Below, in pieces: positions 19,296 to 28,986 of a stretch of DNA of 64,000 bases. This stretch comes from Chitinophagaceae bacterium (GTDB lineage: Bacteria > Bacteroidota > Bacteroidia > Chitinophagales > UBA10324), in NCBI GenBank assembly GCA_016704325.1, contig JADJAG010000011.1, positions 326,357 through 390,356 on the forward strand. Reading direction: 5' to 3'. Numbering within the stretch: position 1 is the first letter of the stretch; each line of letters starts with the position of its first letter. The position numbers and the translations under genes are program-made. The notes under the pieces are model-generated. The model did not search any database and was not told the origin of the DNA. It was given only the letters and a program-made list of their open reading frames with translations.

Positions 19296-19766
19296 TTATT
19301 TTTTTGCACTGCTTCGCCGAAGATTACTTTCATACAATTCAACCCATTTTTTCACCGTCATTTTTTTCATCAGCTCACCAATCAGTTTATACGGAATATC
19401 ATCCATCTTCTTAAAACGGATGCAGCTTTTCCCCATGTCCAGTTTATGTTTGCATTGAGCTGCATATTCTTTTACAAACCAATCGAGCAAGGCCTTATCC
19501 GAATAGATTCCCATGTGATACAATGCGACAAAATTCTTTTGTGAGGCAATGCAGGTAAATGGTAACGGAGCTTTCGGATCGCAGTGATATCCATTGGGAT
19601 ATATGGTGTGGGGCACTACATATCCGAGCATACCATAATTCATTTCTTCTTTAAAGCCTTTGGGAATATTCTTCAGTACCGTATCCCGTAGTTTACTAAA
19701 GGATTCTTTACGTTCAACAGGAATGGAGACGAGGTATTCATTTACCGTTTTGGCTGATGACTGCAT
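19296..19766 (-). CDS. DUF1801 (YdhG/YjbR-like) protein
   Basis: 156-aa soluble protein of the DUF1801 family: TVNEYLVSIPVERKESFSKLRDTV at the N terminus, EEMNYGMLGYVVP, FTCIASQKNFVALYHMGIYSD and DMGKSCIRFKKMDDIPYKLIGELM. The family has a small alpha/beta fold (iron-chaperone-like) without a proven role. Other DUF1801 genes lie at 32467-32892 and, broken, at 31764-32094. This copy is chromosomal rather than in the cassette array. Confidence 0.85.
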   Translation of the reverse strand: MQSSAKTVNEYLVSIPVERKESFSKLRDTVLKNIPKGFKEEMNYGMLGYVVPHTIYPNGYHCDPKAPLPFTCIASQKNFVALYHMGIYSDKALLDWFVKEYAAQCKHKLDMGKSCIRFKKMDDIPYKLIGELMKKMTVKKWVELYESNLRRSSAKK

Positions 19767-19900
19767 ATAAATTTGTATTTAGTTATTAATTGTAAAATAA
19801 TTCACTAGTCAGTTTTTGAAACAGACGGTTGCCAGGGAAGACAGGTTACAAATTTTATATACTTGTACGCAAGGCCGCTTGCATTCAAAATTAGCTGTCA

Positions 19901-20722
19901 TTAGTGATCATAACTGGCTACCCTGGTGATTTTCCATTTACCATCTTTCTTCTGCCAGATCATCAGGAATTGAAATGTGCCACAATCCATTTTTCCGTTT
20001 TCTTCATGGCAAAACTGATGTGCTCCGATCTCCATGGCACCATAATCTTTTACAGGATACACTTTCAGGCTGCCCTTTACCAGTTCTCTTCTGATATTTT
20101 GCTGTCTTGAAAAAATTTCCCTGCTGGCCGCTTCGTTTTGCGCATAGTTGGTAAGTCCGCCTTTATCGTGGTAGAATTCCAGGTCGGGATCGAAGAAGGA
20201 CATCATCTTTTCGACATCTTGCGAATTGTAAGCTGCAAACAGCAGGCTGTCCATACGTGCGATTTCATCATACAACAACTTCGGGTCTGCATGGTCATCC
20301 GTCAAGGCAGGCGGCCCGTCATTGAAATGAACGACAGGCAACACCAGCTTTGTTTCCGCGCTATTCATTATACGATTTCCGGTGTTTTCCCAGGCATCAG
20401 TGCCCAACAGGTATTTGTATTCCAGTTTTAATTCAGTTACAGGCAAATAAAATAGAATGGTGGCTTCATAGATGTTGTCTTTATTTTTATCCGTCATAGG
20501 ATATGTATCATTCCATGTGAGCGGAAGCACATTACCCCTGATACCAATGGAAAAAGCTTCTTTAGTATCCACTTTCAAATCCGTAACATCTATACGAAAA
20601 GTGACAGCAATCTTATTTCCGGATGGATGGTTACCAATGGTGCTGTTGCGATGTCTTTCTGCGAAGCATTCAGTCGTCAACAATTGAATGAATAATGCTA
20701 ATAAAAAAGCTTGCTGTTTCAT
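19901..20722 (-). CDS. Secreted protein: starch-binding-like domain plus SnoaL/DUF4440-like domain
   Basis: 273 aa with a signal peptide (MKQQAFLLALFIQLLTTECFA). Residues ~35-135 resemble a CBM20/E-set-like starch-binding module (VTFRIDVTDLKVDTKEAFSIGIRGN..., ATILFYLPVTELKLEYKYLLGTDAWENTGNR). Residues ~155-273 are an NTF2-like (SnoaL/DUF4440) domain: DSLLFAAYNSQDVEKMMSFFDPDLEFYHDKGGLTN...FLMIWQKKDGKWKITRVASYDH. It is co-directional with, and 15 bp downstream of, the alpha-amylase gene, so the two probably form an operon acting on an alpha-glucan. Catalytic role unknown. Confidence 0.75.
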   Translation of the reverse strand: MKQQAFLLALFIQLLTTECFAERHRNSTIGNHPSGNKIAVTFRIDVTDLKVDTKEAFSIGIRGNVLPLTWNDTYPMTDKNKDNIYEATILFYLPVTELKLEYKYLLGTDAWENTGNRIMNSAETKLVLPVVHFNDGPPALTDDHADPKLLYDEIARMDSLLFAAYNSQDVEKMMSFFDPDLEFYHDKGGLTNYAQNEAASREIFSRQQNIRRELVKGSLKVYPVKDYGAMEIGAHQFCHEENGKMDCGTFQFLMIWQKKDGKWKITRVASYDH

Positions 20723-20737
20723 GTTAATTTTTTCTGT

Positions 20738-22153
20738 TTATTGATTATGAGAAAGTACCAGGTAACTCCAGGCCCCAAGCGTGAACCGATCGTTGCCTTT
20801 CAGCTCGTAGTGCTGTTGTGAAAAAAGCTCCGTATAGATTCCTGCATAAAAATCGGAGCGTAATGTAACGGTAACGGGTTTGCTGCTGAAGTTGATGATC
20901 GGTAATACTTTGTCGCCGTTCTTTTCACGATAGAAGGAGATCACCTGATCCATTTTATCGTTGTACACCCTAACCATCACACCTCCATGCGCACCGTTCC
21001 ACAGCGCTTCATTAGCATGCTTCAATGAAAACAGTTGCTTATACAATGTCGCATTTTTGTGTTCTTTCCATTCAATCAGGTCTTTGTCAAAAAATTTCAA
21101 TGACCTGTCGAGGCCCGCTTCCTGTCCGCTATACACCAGGGGCATGCCACTTACTACGGAAGAAAAAACCATTGCGGCTTCCAGACCATCGCCGAAGTTG
21201 GCATATTGATTTCCTTCCCATGAATTTTTATCATGGTTATCCGTGAAGGTCATCCGGTATCCGTCTTCAGGAAAAGTACTGACATGATGTGCCATATATT
21301 CTACCAGTCCATTAATGTTTTTGCCACCTGTTGTGATGCTATGCAGCTTATCCCACAAGCTCCAGGAGTAGGTCATATCAAAGGCTTTCTTGTGCAGATC
21401 TCTCGATTCCCATTCCGCCAGCATAAAAACAGGTTTAATCTGATCAAGCTCCATGCGCAGGTTATCCCAGAAATCAACAGGAATGAAACCGGCCACATCG
21501 CAGCGGTAGCCATCAATGTTCGTTTCCTTCACCCAATACTTCATCACCTCAGTCATGTATTGCCTAAGACCTGCTTGTTCAAAGTCAAAATCAATAATGT
21601 CTTCCCAGTCATACCAGGGAGTTGGCTGAAAATTTCCTTCCATGGTTTTGGTGTACCATTCAGGGTGTTCGGTAACCAGTGTATTGTCCCAGGCGGAATG
21701 ATTGGCTACCCAGTCAATAATGACATACATTCCCATCGAATGAATTCTTTCAACAAGGGCTTTAAAATCTTCCAGTGTTCCGAATTCAGGATTAATAGCG
21801 TAATAGTCTTTTACTGAATAATAACTGCCCAGTGTTCCTTTCCTGTTTTTTTCACCAATCGGATGAACGGGCATCAGCCAGATGATATCAATACCCATTT
21901 CTTTTAATCTTGGCAGGTGTGCTTCAAAGGCTTTGAAAGTTCCTTCAGGTGTATATTGGCGGATGTTGACTTCATAGATCGTTGCATTCCTGCTCCAGAA
22001 AGGATGTGTCAGTTCTATATATTTTACCGGTTTATAGGAATTAGTGGTCGTTTGTGCGGGTTGCAAATTGTCTTGACTGTTATTGGAATTGCTGCATCCG
22101 ATAATCGCAAGGAGGTAAATGAATGCAGCAGGTCTTAAGAGAGAAGCTTTCAT
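20738..22153 (-). CDS. Alpha-amylase family (GH13) lipoprotein
   Basis: 471 aa from the ATG at 22153, giving a lipoprotein signal (MKASLLRPAAFIYLLAIIGCS). GH13 conserved regions are present: GIDIIWLMPVHPIG, VIIDWVANHSAWDN (region I), GYRCDVAGFIP (nucleophile Asp), MLAEWES (acid/base Glu) and TFTDNHDKN (transition-state Asp). A C-terminal beta domain (GIYTELFSQQHYELKGNDRFTLGAWSYLVL) follows. It should hydrolyse or remodel alpha-1,4-glucans at the cell envelope. The longer frame up to 22255 would place the lipobox too far inside. Confidence 0.88.
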   Translation of the reverse strand: MKASLLRPAAFIYLLAIIGCSNSNNSQDNLQPAQTTTNSYKPVKYIELTHPFWSRNATIYEVNIRQYTPEGTFKAFEAHLPRLKEMGIDIIWLMPVHPIGEKNRKGTLGSYYSVKDYYAINPEFGTLEDFKALVERIHSMGMYVIIDWVANHSAWDNTLVTEHPEWYTKTMEGNFQPTPWYDWEDIIDFDFEQAGLRQYMTEVMKYWVKETNIDGYRCDVAGFIPVDFWDNLRMELDQIKPVFMLAEWESRDLHKKAFDMTYSWSLWDKLHSITTGGKNINGLVEYMAHHVSTFPEDGYRMTFTDNHDKNSWEGNQYANFGDGLEAAMVFSSVVSGMPLVYSGQEAGLDRSLKFFDKDLIEWKEHKNATLYKQLFSLKHANEALWNGAHGGVMVRVYNDKMDQVISFYREKNGDKVLPIINFSSKPVTVTLRSDFYAGIYTELFSQQHYELKGNDRFTLGAWSYLVLSHNQ

Positions 22154-22268
22154 CTTCTTTAATTTTATAAAGACAGAAAAATGTAAGTCAGGATGCTTTT
22201 CAAAGTGCACTAACAATGCAACTAATATATACAAGAATTGATAAAGCTGAATCATGTATGCTGGTGAG

Positions 22269-22554
22269 GATGTACGACAGTTCGTTCATCTTGGTAAGCA
22301 ATGGCTGGTGGTTTAAGTGGTTAAATGGCTAAATGGTTAAATTGCTGCGGCGAAGCCGATCACTTGCTATTCTGTAATCACTACGCTACTTTACTCACTT
22401 ACTCAATACTCAATACTCAATTGTCGTTGACTGAAGTAGGTTGACTTTTTTAACAGATTTTTCAATTTTCTTTTAACTTTTGATTGTTACTATTGCTATT
22501 TGTCTTAAGTCTTAAGTCGTAAATCTTAAGTCAATATTCAATTTGCCGTACACC
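22269..22554 (+). repeat. GGTGTACGACA-bounded intergenic element, copy 2
   Basis: It begins GATGTACGACAGTTCGTTCA and ends TTGCCGTACACC (22543-22554), an imperfect inverse of the start. The interior matches copy 1 (TAAATGG(C/T) units, TGCGGCGAAGCCGATCACTT, TTTACTCACTTACTCAATACTC). It also has TTAAGTC-type 7-bp repeats near 22500-22535. It occupies most of the 22256-22806 spacer. Confidence 0.75.
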
Positions 22555-22806
22555 CGCTGCTGACTAACCGGAGTTTCCATAGAAGCTTGACTTTCATAAT
22601 GACTAAGAAGTTATAACCTGAAATGAAATTTACGAGCATCAATTGATAATTGGATATTGTGTGTGGTAAGTTCAACATCATTTATTGTGGTTCACATTCA
22701 TTTTAAAAAATGAAGCAACTCCGTTATGTTAAATCAGTGTTATCAGGATAAAAGTCATTGTTTGTCCAATAGTCATCACGGAGATTTGCCGTCATAAGCG
22801 TCGGCA

Positions 22807-24249
22807 ATGTCGGAAAACCTTGAGAAATTGGCTCTTGAGCTTCAAAAAATTGAAGCTTTTATGTTGAAGGCCGAAAAGGCATTCGGATACCTATTGGAAA
22901 AGGTACACCCTTCGCATCATAAAAATGCAATTAACCTGTTGCACTACCTCGCTTTGCGAAGCCTTGACATTCGTGAACTGCAGGATGCTTTGCATGCGGA
23001 AGGGCTTTCATCCATGGCCAGTTCAGAAAGCCATGTGATGGGACAACTTATTGCCATACAGCAACATGTTGGAATCAGCAAACCCGAAACGGAGGAAGAA
23101 GTAATGAGCTATGCTGCAAGCAAGCAATCGTTGCATAATAAATCTGTTGCATTATTTGGCAAAAAGGAAATGGAGGCAGTGCCTTATATCATGATCACTT
23201 TTGATACCAGTTTGGCATCTGACTATGACAAGGTAAAGAGTCTGCTGCAATCAGGAATGAATATCGCCCGGATCAACTGCGCGCATGATGAAGAGAGCAC
23301 CTGGTTTATGATGATTCAGCAGATTAAGAGAGCATCAAAAGTTACCGGGCTGAGTTGCAGGATTTACATGGACCTGGCCGGTCCTAAAATCCGCACCGTC
23401 ATCCATAAAAGCGGTAAACTGAAAGTGGAGGAAGGCCATAGCATATACCTGACTGATGAATCGCAATTGAATGGCGCAAAGAATACTATTGGTTGCACCA
23501 TCCCCGCCATCTCCAGCCAGTTAAAAAGCGGTGAAACGGTTTTGTTTGATGATGGTTTGATAGAGACACGCGTGGAAAAGATTGAGGAAGGACGGGCGAA
23601 GTTGCGGGTACTCCGGGTTTCTTCCAAAAAACCTTTTATAAAGAATGAAAAAGGAATAAATTTTCCTGATTCCACTTTGCTTACTCCGGCGTTGACGGAT
23701 TATGATAAACAGTGCCTAAAATTTATTCAGAAGCATGCTGATATTGTTGGTTATTCCTTTGTACGGAATACTAAAGATATCATTGAACTTCAGGAAGTAC
23801 TTGGTAATAGCAAGAAACCTGCACTCGTGATAAAAATCGAAACTCCTGAAGCGGTCAAGAACCTGCCTGACCTGCTTTTTTGCGCCATGCGCGAAGAGAA
23901 TACCGGTGTAATGATTGCACGTGGTGATCTTGCTGTGGAGATTGGCTTTGAAAGAATGAGTGAGATACAGGAAGAGATTCTCTGGATTTGTGAAGCAGCC
24001 CATCTGCCGGTGATCTGGGCCACGCAGGTATTGGAGAACCTTAACAAATCAGGGCTGGCCACCCGGTCAGAGGTAATAGATGCCGCACATGCTGCTTTGG
24101 CAGAGTGTGTGAAGATCAATAAAGGGATACATATTATCCATACTATAGAAGCTTTGCGGGATATTTTAGCCAGGAGCGGAGGCCATCATGTTAAGAAACG
24201 TTTCACCTTCCGGCCGCTCGCTATTGCTTCGCGGTTTATGGCTACCTGA
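22807..24249 (+). CDS. Pyruvate-kinase-like protein lacking the C-terminal PK domain
   Basis: 480 aa. Residues ~120-460 match the pyruvate-kinase barrel and B domain: PYIMITFDTSLASDYDKVKSLLQSGMNIARINCAHD, YMDLAGPKIRT, a B-domain insertion, VIKIETPEAVKNLP, VMIARGDLAVEIGFERM, and ATQVLENLNKSGLATRSEVIDAA. Two things are unusual: an N-terminal helical extension of ~115 residues, and no room for the regulatory C-terminal domain (PK_C). Classical positions differ too, for example INCAHD rather than the usual N-F-S-H. It may be a non-canonical phosphotransferase rather than the glycolytic enzyme. Confidence 0.75.
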   Translation: MSENLEKLALELQKIEAFMLKAEKAFGYLLEKVHPSHHKNAINLLHYLALRSLDIRELQDALHAEGLSSMASSESHVMGQLIAIQQHVGISKPETEEEVMSYAASKQSLHNKSVALFGKKEMEAVPYIMITFDTSLASDYDKVKSLLQSGMNIARINCAHDEESTWFMMIQQIKRASKVTGLSCRIYMDLAGPKIRTVIHKSGKLKVEEGHSIYLTDESQLNGAKNTIGCTIPAISSQLKSGETVLFDDGLIETRVEKIEEGRAKLRVLRVSSKKPFIKNEKGINFPDSTLLTPALTDYDKQCLKFIQKHADIVGYSFVRNTKDIIELQEVLGNSKKPALVIKIETPEAVKNLPDLLFCAMREENTGVMIARGDLAVEIGFERMSEIQEEILWICEAAHLPVIWATQVLENLNKSGLATRSEVIDAAHAALAECVKINKGIHIIHTIEALRDILARSGGHHVKKRFTFRPLAIASRFMAT

Positions 24250-24569
24250 AAACAATTTCAGAATCAATTTGAATCACATTGTCTGTTTAAAGATAGTGAT
24301 GGAGCCTTGTCTGCAATGGGAATGCTCTTCGCATTTTTAACGTAGTGATGAAGCCGTTTAATGCCACATCCGTTATTGCAAATCGCTGCGCCAACCTTTT
24401 TTATATCGATATCAGCAGTGAAACGCTACTATGGTTTCTGAATTTCAGGAAAGGGCGTTGCGATGCACAGATTACGTGCAGGATTTAGCAGTCGATGGTA
24501 TGATTGATATCATGGGTTATCACCGGGAATGGTCTTCATTTTGTAAAACGATTTAAGTGTGATGGAAGA
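24250..24569. other. 320-bp intergenic stretch
   Basis: No repeat, RNA gene or terminator was recognised between the pyruvate-kinase-like gene and the NHL-repeat gene. Confidence 0.3.
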
Positions 24570-26224
24570 GTGAAGAAACTTATCATTTTTATTTTAATGG
24601 TGGTGTTTACCCTAATTGGAAAGGGTGGAAAGGATTGTCATGCTCAAACTATTGGCACCATTGCAGGTACCGGAGTCGCCGGTTATAATGGTGATGGCAT
24701 AGCAGCTACCATTGCTCAATTAAATTATCCGGCAGGCTTAGGGGTTGACCCTTCCGGCAATTTATATATAGCTGATATGTCAAATGCATGTATCCGTAAA
24801 ATTAATGTCAGCACCGGACTCATCAGCACGATTGCAGGCATTCCCGGAAATTCATCAGGATGGTTTACCGGTAATGGCGGTCCTGCAACTTCCGCAAGAT
24901 TTAGCTGGTATGTTTTAGGGGCTGTAGCACATCCTTCGGGAAATATTTATATAGCAGATGCCGGCAGCAATATCATTTGTATGATTACTATAGGTACCGG
25001 TATCATAAATATCATTGCCGGAATAAACGGGTTAGCAGGCTCATCGGGTGATGGAGGAGCCGCTACTTCCGCAAAGCTCAATTATCCGGTCGCTATGGCT
25101 TTAGATGCTACGGGGAATATTTTATACATAGCCGATTGTTACAATCATAAGGTCCGCAAAATCAATATCGCAACCGGAATAATCAGTACTGTAGCCGGAA
25201 CCGGAAGCGCAGGTTCCACCGGGGACGGAGGACAAGCTATAGCTGCAAAATTGAATTATCCGGTCGGATTAGCTGTAGATGCTACCGGAAATGTTTACAT
25301 AGGCGACGGCGTAAATAACAAAGTGAGAAAAGTAACTATTGCAACAGGTATAATCACAACGTTTGCCGGAACAGGGATAGCAGGTCTTTCGGGTGATGGT
25401 GGCCCAGCAACATCAGCCACATTGAATGCTCCGCAAGGGTTGGCTGTTGATGGTTCCGGAAGTGTATTTGTTGCAGATATGTTTAATCATCGCATACGAA
25501 AGATTGAAAGCGCCACAGGAATCATTACAACGGTTGCAGGTTCAACTATTGGCTTTTCAGGTGATGGAGGACCGGCCATGACAGCAAAATTAAATGGTCC
25601 GTGGTCTATTGCAATTCAATCGGATTGCAACCTGTTTATAGCAGACCAGGTTAATCAACGCATTAGGATGGTCAGCGAACTTCCGGGTTGTTTATTACCG
25701 GTTGAACTGATCAGTTTTGAAGTGGAGCGTAAAGAGAATATTAACTTATTGAAATGGGTAACCGCCAGTGAATTGAACAGTGAGTCTTTCTTTATTGAGA
25801 GGAGCAATGATGGAAAATATTTTGAAGAAATTGGAAGCATAAAGGCAGCAGGCAGTTCTTCCACGGTTCATGAGTATCTGTTTTTTGATAAGCAACCCGG
25901 GAAATACCTCGAGTATTACCGGCTTAAGCAAACGGATACTGACGGAACTTATGCCTATTCTAAAGTAATCGCAATCGAGGCAGTTGATCAGGCAAGCAGT
26001 TGCTTTGTTTATACTGAGGGAGGCAAAGGATTTATTTTGAATTGCGGAAATTCATTTGCCGGAGAAATTCAGGTAGTAAGTATGGAAGGGAGCATTGTAA
26101 AAAAATAAGCACAGCGTTCAACAGTGAAATCAGGATTGATATGGATGGTAACGCTTCGGGATTGTACATTCTGCAAATAAATGACGGGAAGAAAACCCAA
26201 TATCTCAAATTGTTGAATCAATAG
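24570..26224 (+). CDS. NHL-repeat secreted protein with T9SS domain, frameshifted near 26100
   Basis: At least five NHL-type propeller repeats are visible, each with the pattern GDGG(P/Q)A..A.LN.P.GLAVD..GN.YIAD..N..IRK (for example 24670-24850, 25050-25160, 25220-25330, 25390-25500, 25550-25660). They follow an export signal (KKLIIFILMVVFTLIGKGG...HAQ). A fibronectin-like segment PVELISFEVERKENINLLKWVTASE follows, then a T9SS sorting tail. The frame stops at 26108 (SMEGSIVKK*) inside an A7 run. Adding one A restores ISTAFNSEIRIDMDGNASGLYILQINDGKKTQYLKLLN* to 26224. The start is uncertain: GTG at 24570, or TTG at 24504. Confidence 0.75.
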
Positions 26225-26363
26225 TGTGTAAAGAGACAAATGCAACACTAATGTGTATGCGTGATGTTCCTGTTAATTTAAAGAGTAGTTCATATGCAGA
26301 GAAATAACTGCAGAACTTTCAAATTGTTACTTTCTTGCTCACCGGCAGGCGCTGAATTCGCTG

Positions 26364-27503
26364 TTATCTTTTAAGCCTTCCTGGATTAAATTTCTCAAAT
26401 GTCTTGCCATTGAATTTATAAGCACCTGCTTCATGTGTTCCCAGCCACAAAACGTCTTGATGATCCTGATAGATCGAGTAGATTGTAATATTTGTATTTC
26501 CTTCTTTGACCGGATATCGGGTTATTTTTTCTCCGTCAAATTGCCAAACGCCGCTATTATAGGTTGCCATCCATAGTTGACCCTTTTTATCTTCGGCGAC
26601 GGACATGAAGTACGTAAAATCAGTTTCATTATTGGCTTTCGAAAGGTCAACTCCTGTTTCTTTCCTGTATTTGATTAAACTATTTCCCTGGCTGATGGAG
26701 TCACCCGGAAATACTTCATAACGATACCGTGTATTACAGAACCAAAATTTTCCTGCTTTATCTTCAATGATAGAGCGAATGCCAAAAGAACCACCACCTT
26801 CAATTTCTGTCAGTTCCTTTTCATACATCCAGCTTAACGTTTTTCCATCATAACGGCAGATACCAAAGTTTGATGTACCGAACCACATATTTCCTGCTCT
26901 GTCTTTGTAAATAAAGTAAACCTCATAAGGACTCCATGAATTACCCGGGAACTGAGCATAATATGTATCTGCGAGAAAATGTTTGGGAAACACCAGGTGA
27001 TAAAGTGTCTTACCATCGTACCGATAAGGTCCGTTTTTTCCTGTCTCGCCTTTAAACCACAGATCATTGGGTTCCAGCTTCCAGTCTTTCTCAGGTGAAC
27101 TGCTTTTTGAAACCGGAAGCGCGGTAAATTTTTGTCCATCAAATTTGCTGATGCCACCGTGCTGTGTAGAAAAGAAAATGTTGCCTGATGTATCTTCTTT
27201 AATTTCCCTGATGGTATTATTGCACAACCCATGTTTAGTAGAAAAATGGATGATATTTTTGCCATCATACCGGTAAACTCCATCTACATCGCTTCCGAAC
27301 CAGTAGTTACCGTTGGCTGACTGAAAAATAATCAATATGCTTTTTCCTAATTCGGAAACAGTATCACCTGTGGCTACAATGGAATTTTGGCTGATTAAAT
27401 CGTTGTTTACGACTTGAGTAGTGTTTTGTCCGTTGCATGCAGAAAAAATAGTCAGTATGCTGAAAAGTAACAAGATGCACCATGTCATTATTGTAAGTTT
27501 CAA
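26364..27503 (-). CDS. Two-component regulator propeller-type lipoprotein
   Basis: 379 aa. Lipoprotein signal ILTIFSACNGQ. The body is a beta-propeller of regulator-propeller (reg_prop) blades with repeated G-N-x-W-F-G/S-T-x-x-G-V-x-x-Y-D-G motifs: ANGNYWFGSDVDGVYRYDG, TSGNIFFSTQHGGISKFDG, RAGNMWFGTSNFGICRYDG, KKGQLWMATYNSGVWQFDG, HQDVLWLGTHEAGAYKFNG. In hybrid two-component systems this propeller is the sensor part; here no kinase or membrane domain follows, so it is a stand-alone envelope propeller. Ligand unknown. Confidence 0.85.
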   Translation of the reverse strand: MKLTIMTWCILLLFSILTIFSACNGQNTTQVVNNDLISQNSIVATGDTVSELGKSILIIFQSANGNYWFGSDVDGVYRYDGKNIIHFSTKHGLCNNTIREIKEDTSGNIFFSTQHGGISKFDGQKFTALPVSKSSSPEKDWKLEPNDLWFKGETGKNGPYRYDGKTLYHLVFPKHFLADTYYAQFPGNSWSPYEVYFIYKDRAGNMWFGTSNFGICRYDGKTLSWMYEKELTEIEGGGSFGIRSIIEDKAGKFWFCNTRYRYEVFPGDSISQGNSLIKYRKETGVDLSKANNETDFTYFMSVAEDKKGQLWMATYNSGVWQFDGEKITRYPVKEGNTNITIYSIYQDHQDVLWLGTHEAGAYKFNGKTFEKFNPGRLKR

Positions 27504-27926
27504 TTTATATACTTCAATTTGTTTACTTCAATGGTTTGTTTCAAGGGAAACTTAAAAAATGTGGCTAAGGCGTAGCTTGTTGCGAACGGAACTTTTCGTT
27601 ATAGCGCGCATGGAACAATCAAAGCGATAGTCCGAAATAAAGCTAATTAAATTGATGTGAATTTTGCGCAACTACTTGTTGAATTAACGCAAAAGCCATC
27701 TTGTTGAAATCTTGATATAATTTAAACTCATGGAAATTCTTTGCAAGCCAACTACCTCAACCCAATTTTGCTTGATGTGTCAGATTAGTCCAGCTAAAAG
27801 AAGCTAGTGTTATTTTGTCAACAGTTGCTGAGCCTCCCGGTTCATTGTATGACGTATTGAAACAGTTTCAATTGAAATTTACAATGAAGTATCGGTTGCT
27901 TCTTTTACCAACATTGTCATTTCATG
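27504..27926. other. 420-bp intergenic stretch
   Basis: No ORF, RNA, repeat or terminator that I can support. Confidence 0.3.
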
Positions 27927-28580
27927 TTAACTTACTATTTTAAAGTTGAATGCTCCGTTATTGGTTGCGCCATAAATGCTCAACCATAGTGGTAAGTACA
28001 TTTCTGTTCCTCTCGCTTTGGTAATGTCCCCAAGGTCAAGAATGTTTTTATCCAGCCATCCAAAAGATTTCAGTATTTCTTTTACTTTTTCTTTTGCAGC
28101 TGTATCGTTACCACTTACAAAAGTACTATGATCTCCACCGTTTATCATGGTTGGATTTACCATGAGTCCGCACCACATCGTGTTAAGTGCTTTTACCACT
28201 TTCGTTTGAGGAAAAGTTTTTTGAATCTCTTCACCCAGAGAATTGGTATTGGAAATTGCCAATGATGGCGGCATCCCTTTTGAAAAGTCAAGAGGATTGG
28301 CAATGTCAATAATTACTTTCCCATTGAGGTTTTTCTCACCTGCCAATTTCAATGCTTCAATGGAACCTACACCGGCAGTGCAATTGAAAATTATTTCCCC
28401 GTAAGAGGCGGCATCTGCAAAGTTTCCGGCAGTGGCTTTTTCAACGTGCCTGTCGACAAAAGCTTTTGCTTTTTCGTTGTCGGCTGTTCTTGAACCCATC
28501 ATTACGGTGTGTCCCAATGCTATTAGTTTTGAACCGATGGTGTCTCCAACATTGCCGGTTCCAAGTACTGCTATTTTCAT
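27927..28580 (-). CDS. F420/NADP-oxidoreductase-like Rossmann protein
   Basis: 217 aa. The N terminus has a canonical dinucleotide-binding loop (MKIAVLGTGNVGDTIGSKLIALGHTVMMGSRT), where the SR pair after the second strand favours NADP. Further family motifs are GEIIFNCTAGVGSIEAL, GKVIIDIANPLDF and VVKALNTMWCGLMVNP. Proteins of this type are annotated as NADPH-dependent F420 reductase or NAD(P)-binding reductases. In an organism not known to make F420 the real substrate is unclear. The AraC-type gene 28987-29892 is upstream in the same orientation and may regulate it. Confidence 0.8.
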   Translation of the reverse strand: MKIAVLGTGNVGDTIGSKLIALGHTVMMGSRTADNEKAKAFVDRHVEKATAGNFADAASYGEIIFNCTAGVGSIEALKLAGEKNLNGKVIIDIANPLDFSKGMPPSLAISNTNSLGEEIQKTFPQTKVVKALNTMWCGLMVNPTMINGGDHSTFVSGNDTAAKEKVKEILKSFGWLDKNILDLGDITKARGTEMYLPLWLSIYGATNNGAFNFKIVS

Positions 28581-28809
28581 ACGTTTACTTTTTTAGGTGG
28601 TTAGCATTAATGCTACAAAGATGCACTGAACAATTCATTTTGTAATGGTCAATAAGTTGGTTGAAATGGTAGATAAATAAAATTGCCTGTTTAAATAAAA
28701 GGGCATCATTATCAGAAATCCAACGGAAATTAATTGACTACCAGTCCCATTTGTGGTACAACATATCCTGTTCCGGAAAATTTCCACCGGTCGTGCCATT
28801 TCTTAACTT

Positions 28810-28976
28810 GTAACTACTCAGTAGATGAAGATTTAAGAAATAGAACACAGATAACACTGATCAAACGGATTCTTATGAGATGATCATTTGTTAAGGGTGC
28901 TTTGAATGATCACTGTTATAATCTGTGGTTATCAGTCAAATCCGTGTCATCCGTGTGCCATTTTTCTTTTCTGCTG
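28810..28976 (-). repeat. Dispersed intergenic repeat, copy B
   Basis: Inverted, diverged copy of 11116-11287. Reverse-complemented, it reads CTGCTG...GGCACACGGATGACACGGA...GACTGATAACCACAGATTA and ends in TTAAATCTTCATCTACTGAG. It lies in the 406-bp spacer between the reductase and the AraC-type gene. Confidence 0.8.
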
Positions 28977-28986
28977 AATAGATACC

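Noticed and set aside
19177..19544. Overlapping plus-strand frames
   Set aside because: Antisense shadows of the DUF1801 gene and the tail of the choice-of-anchor I gene.
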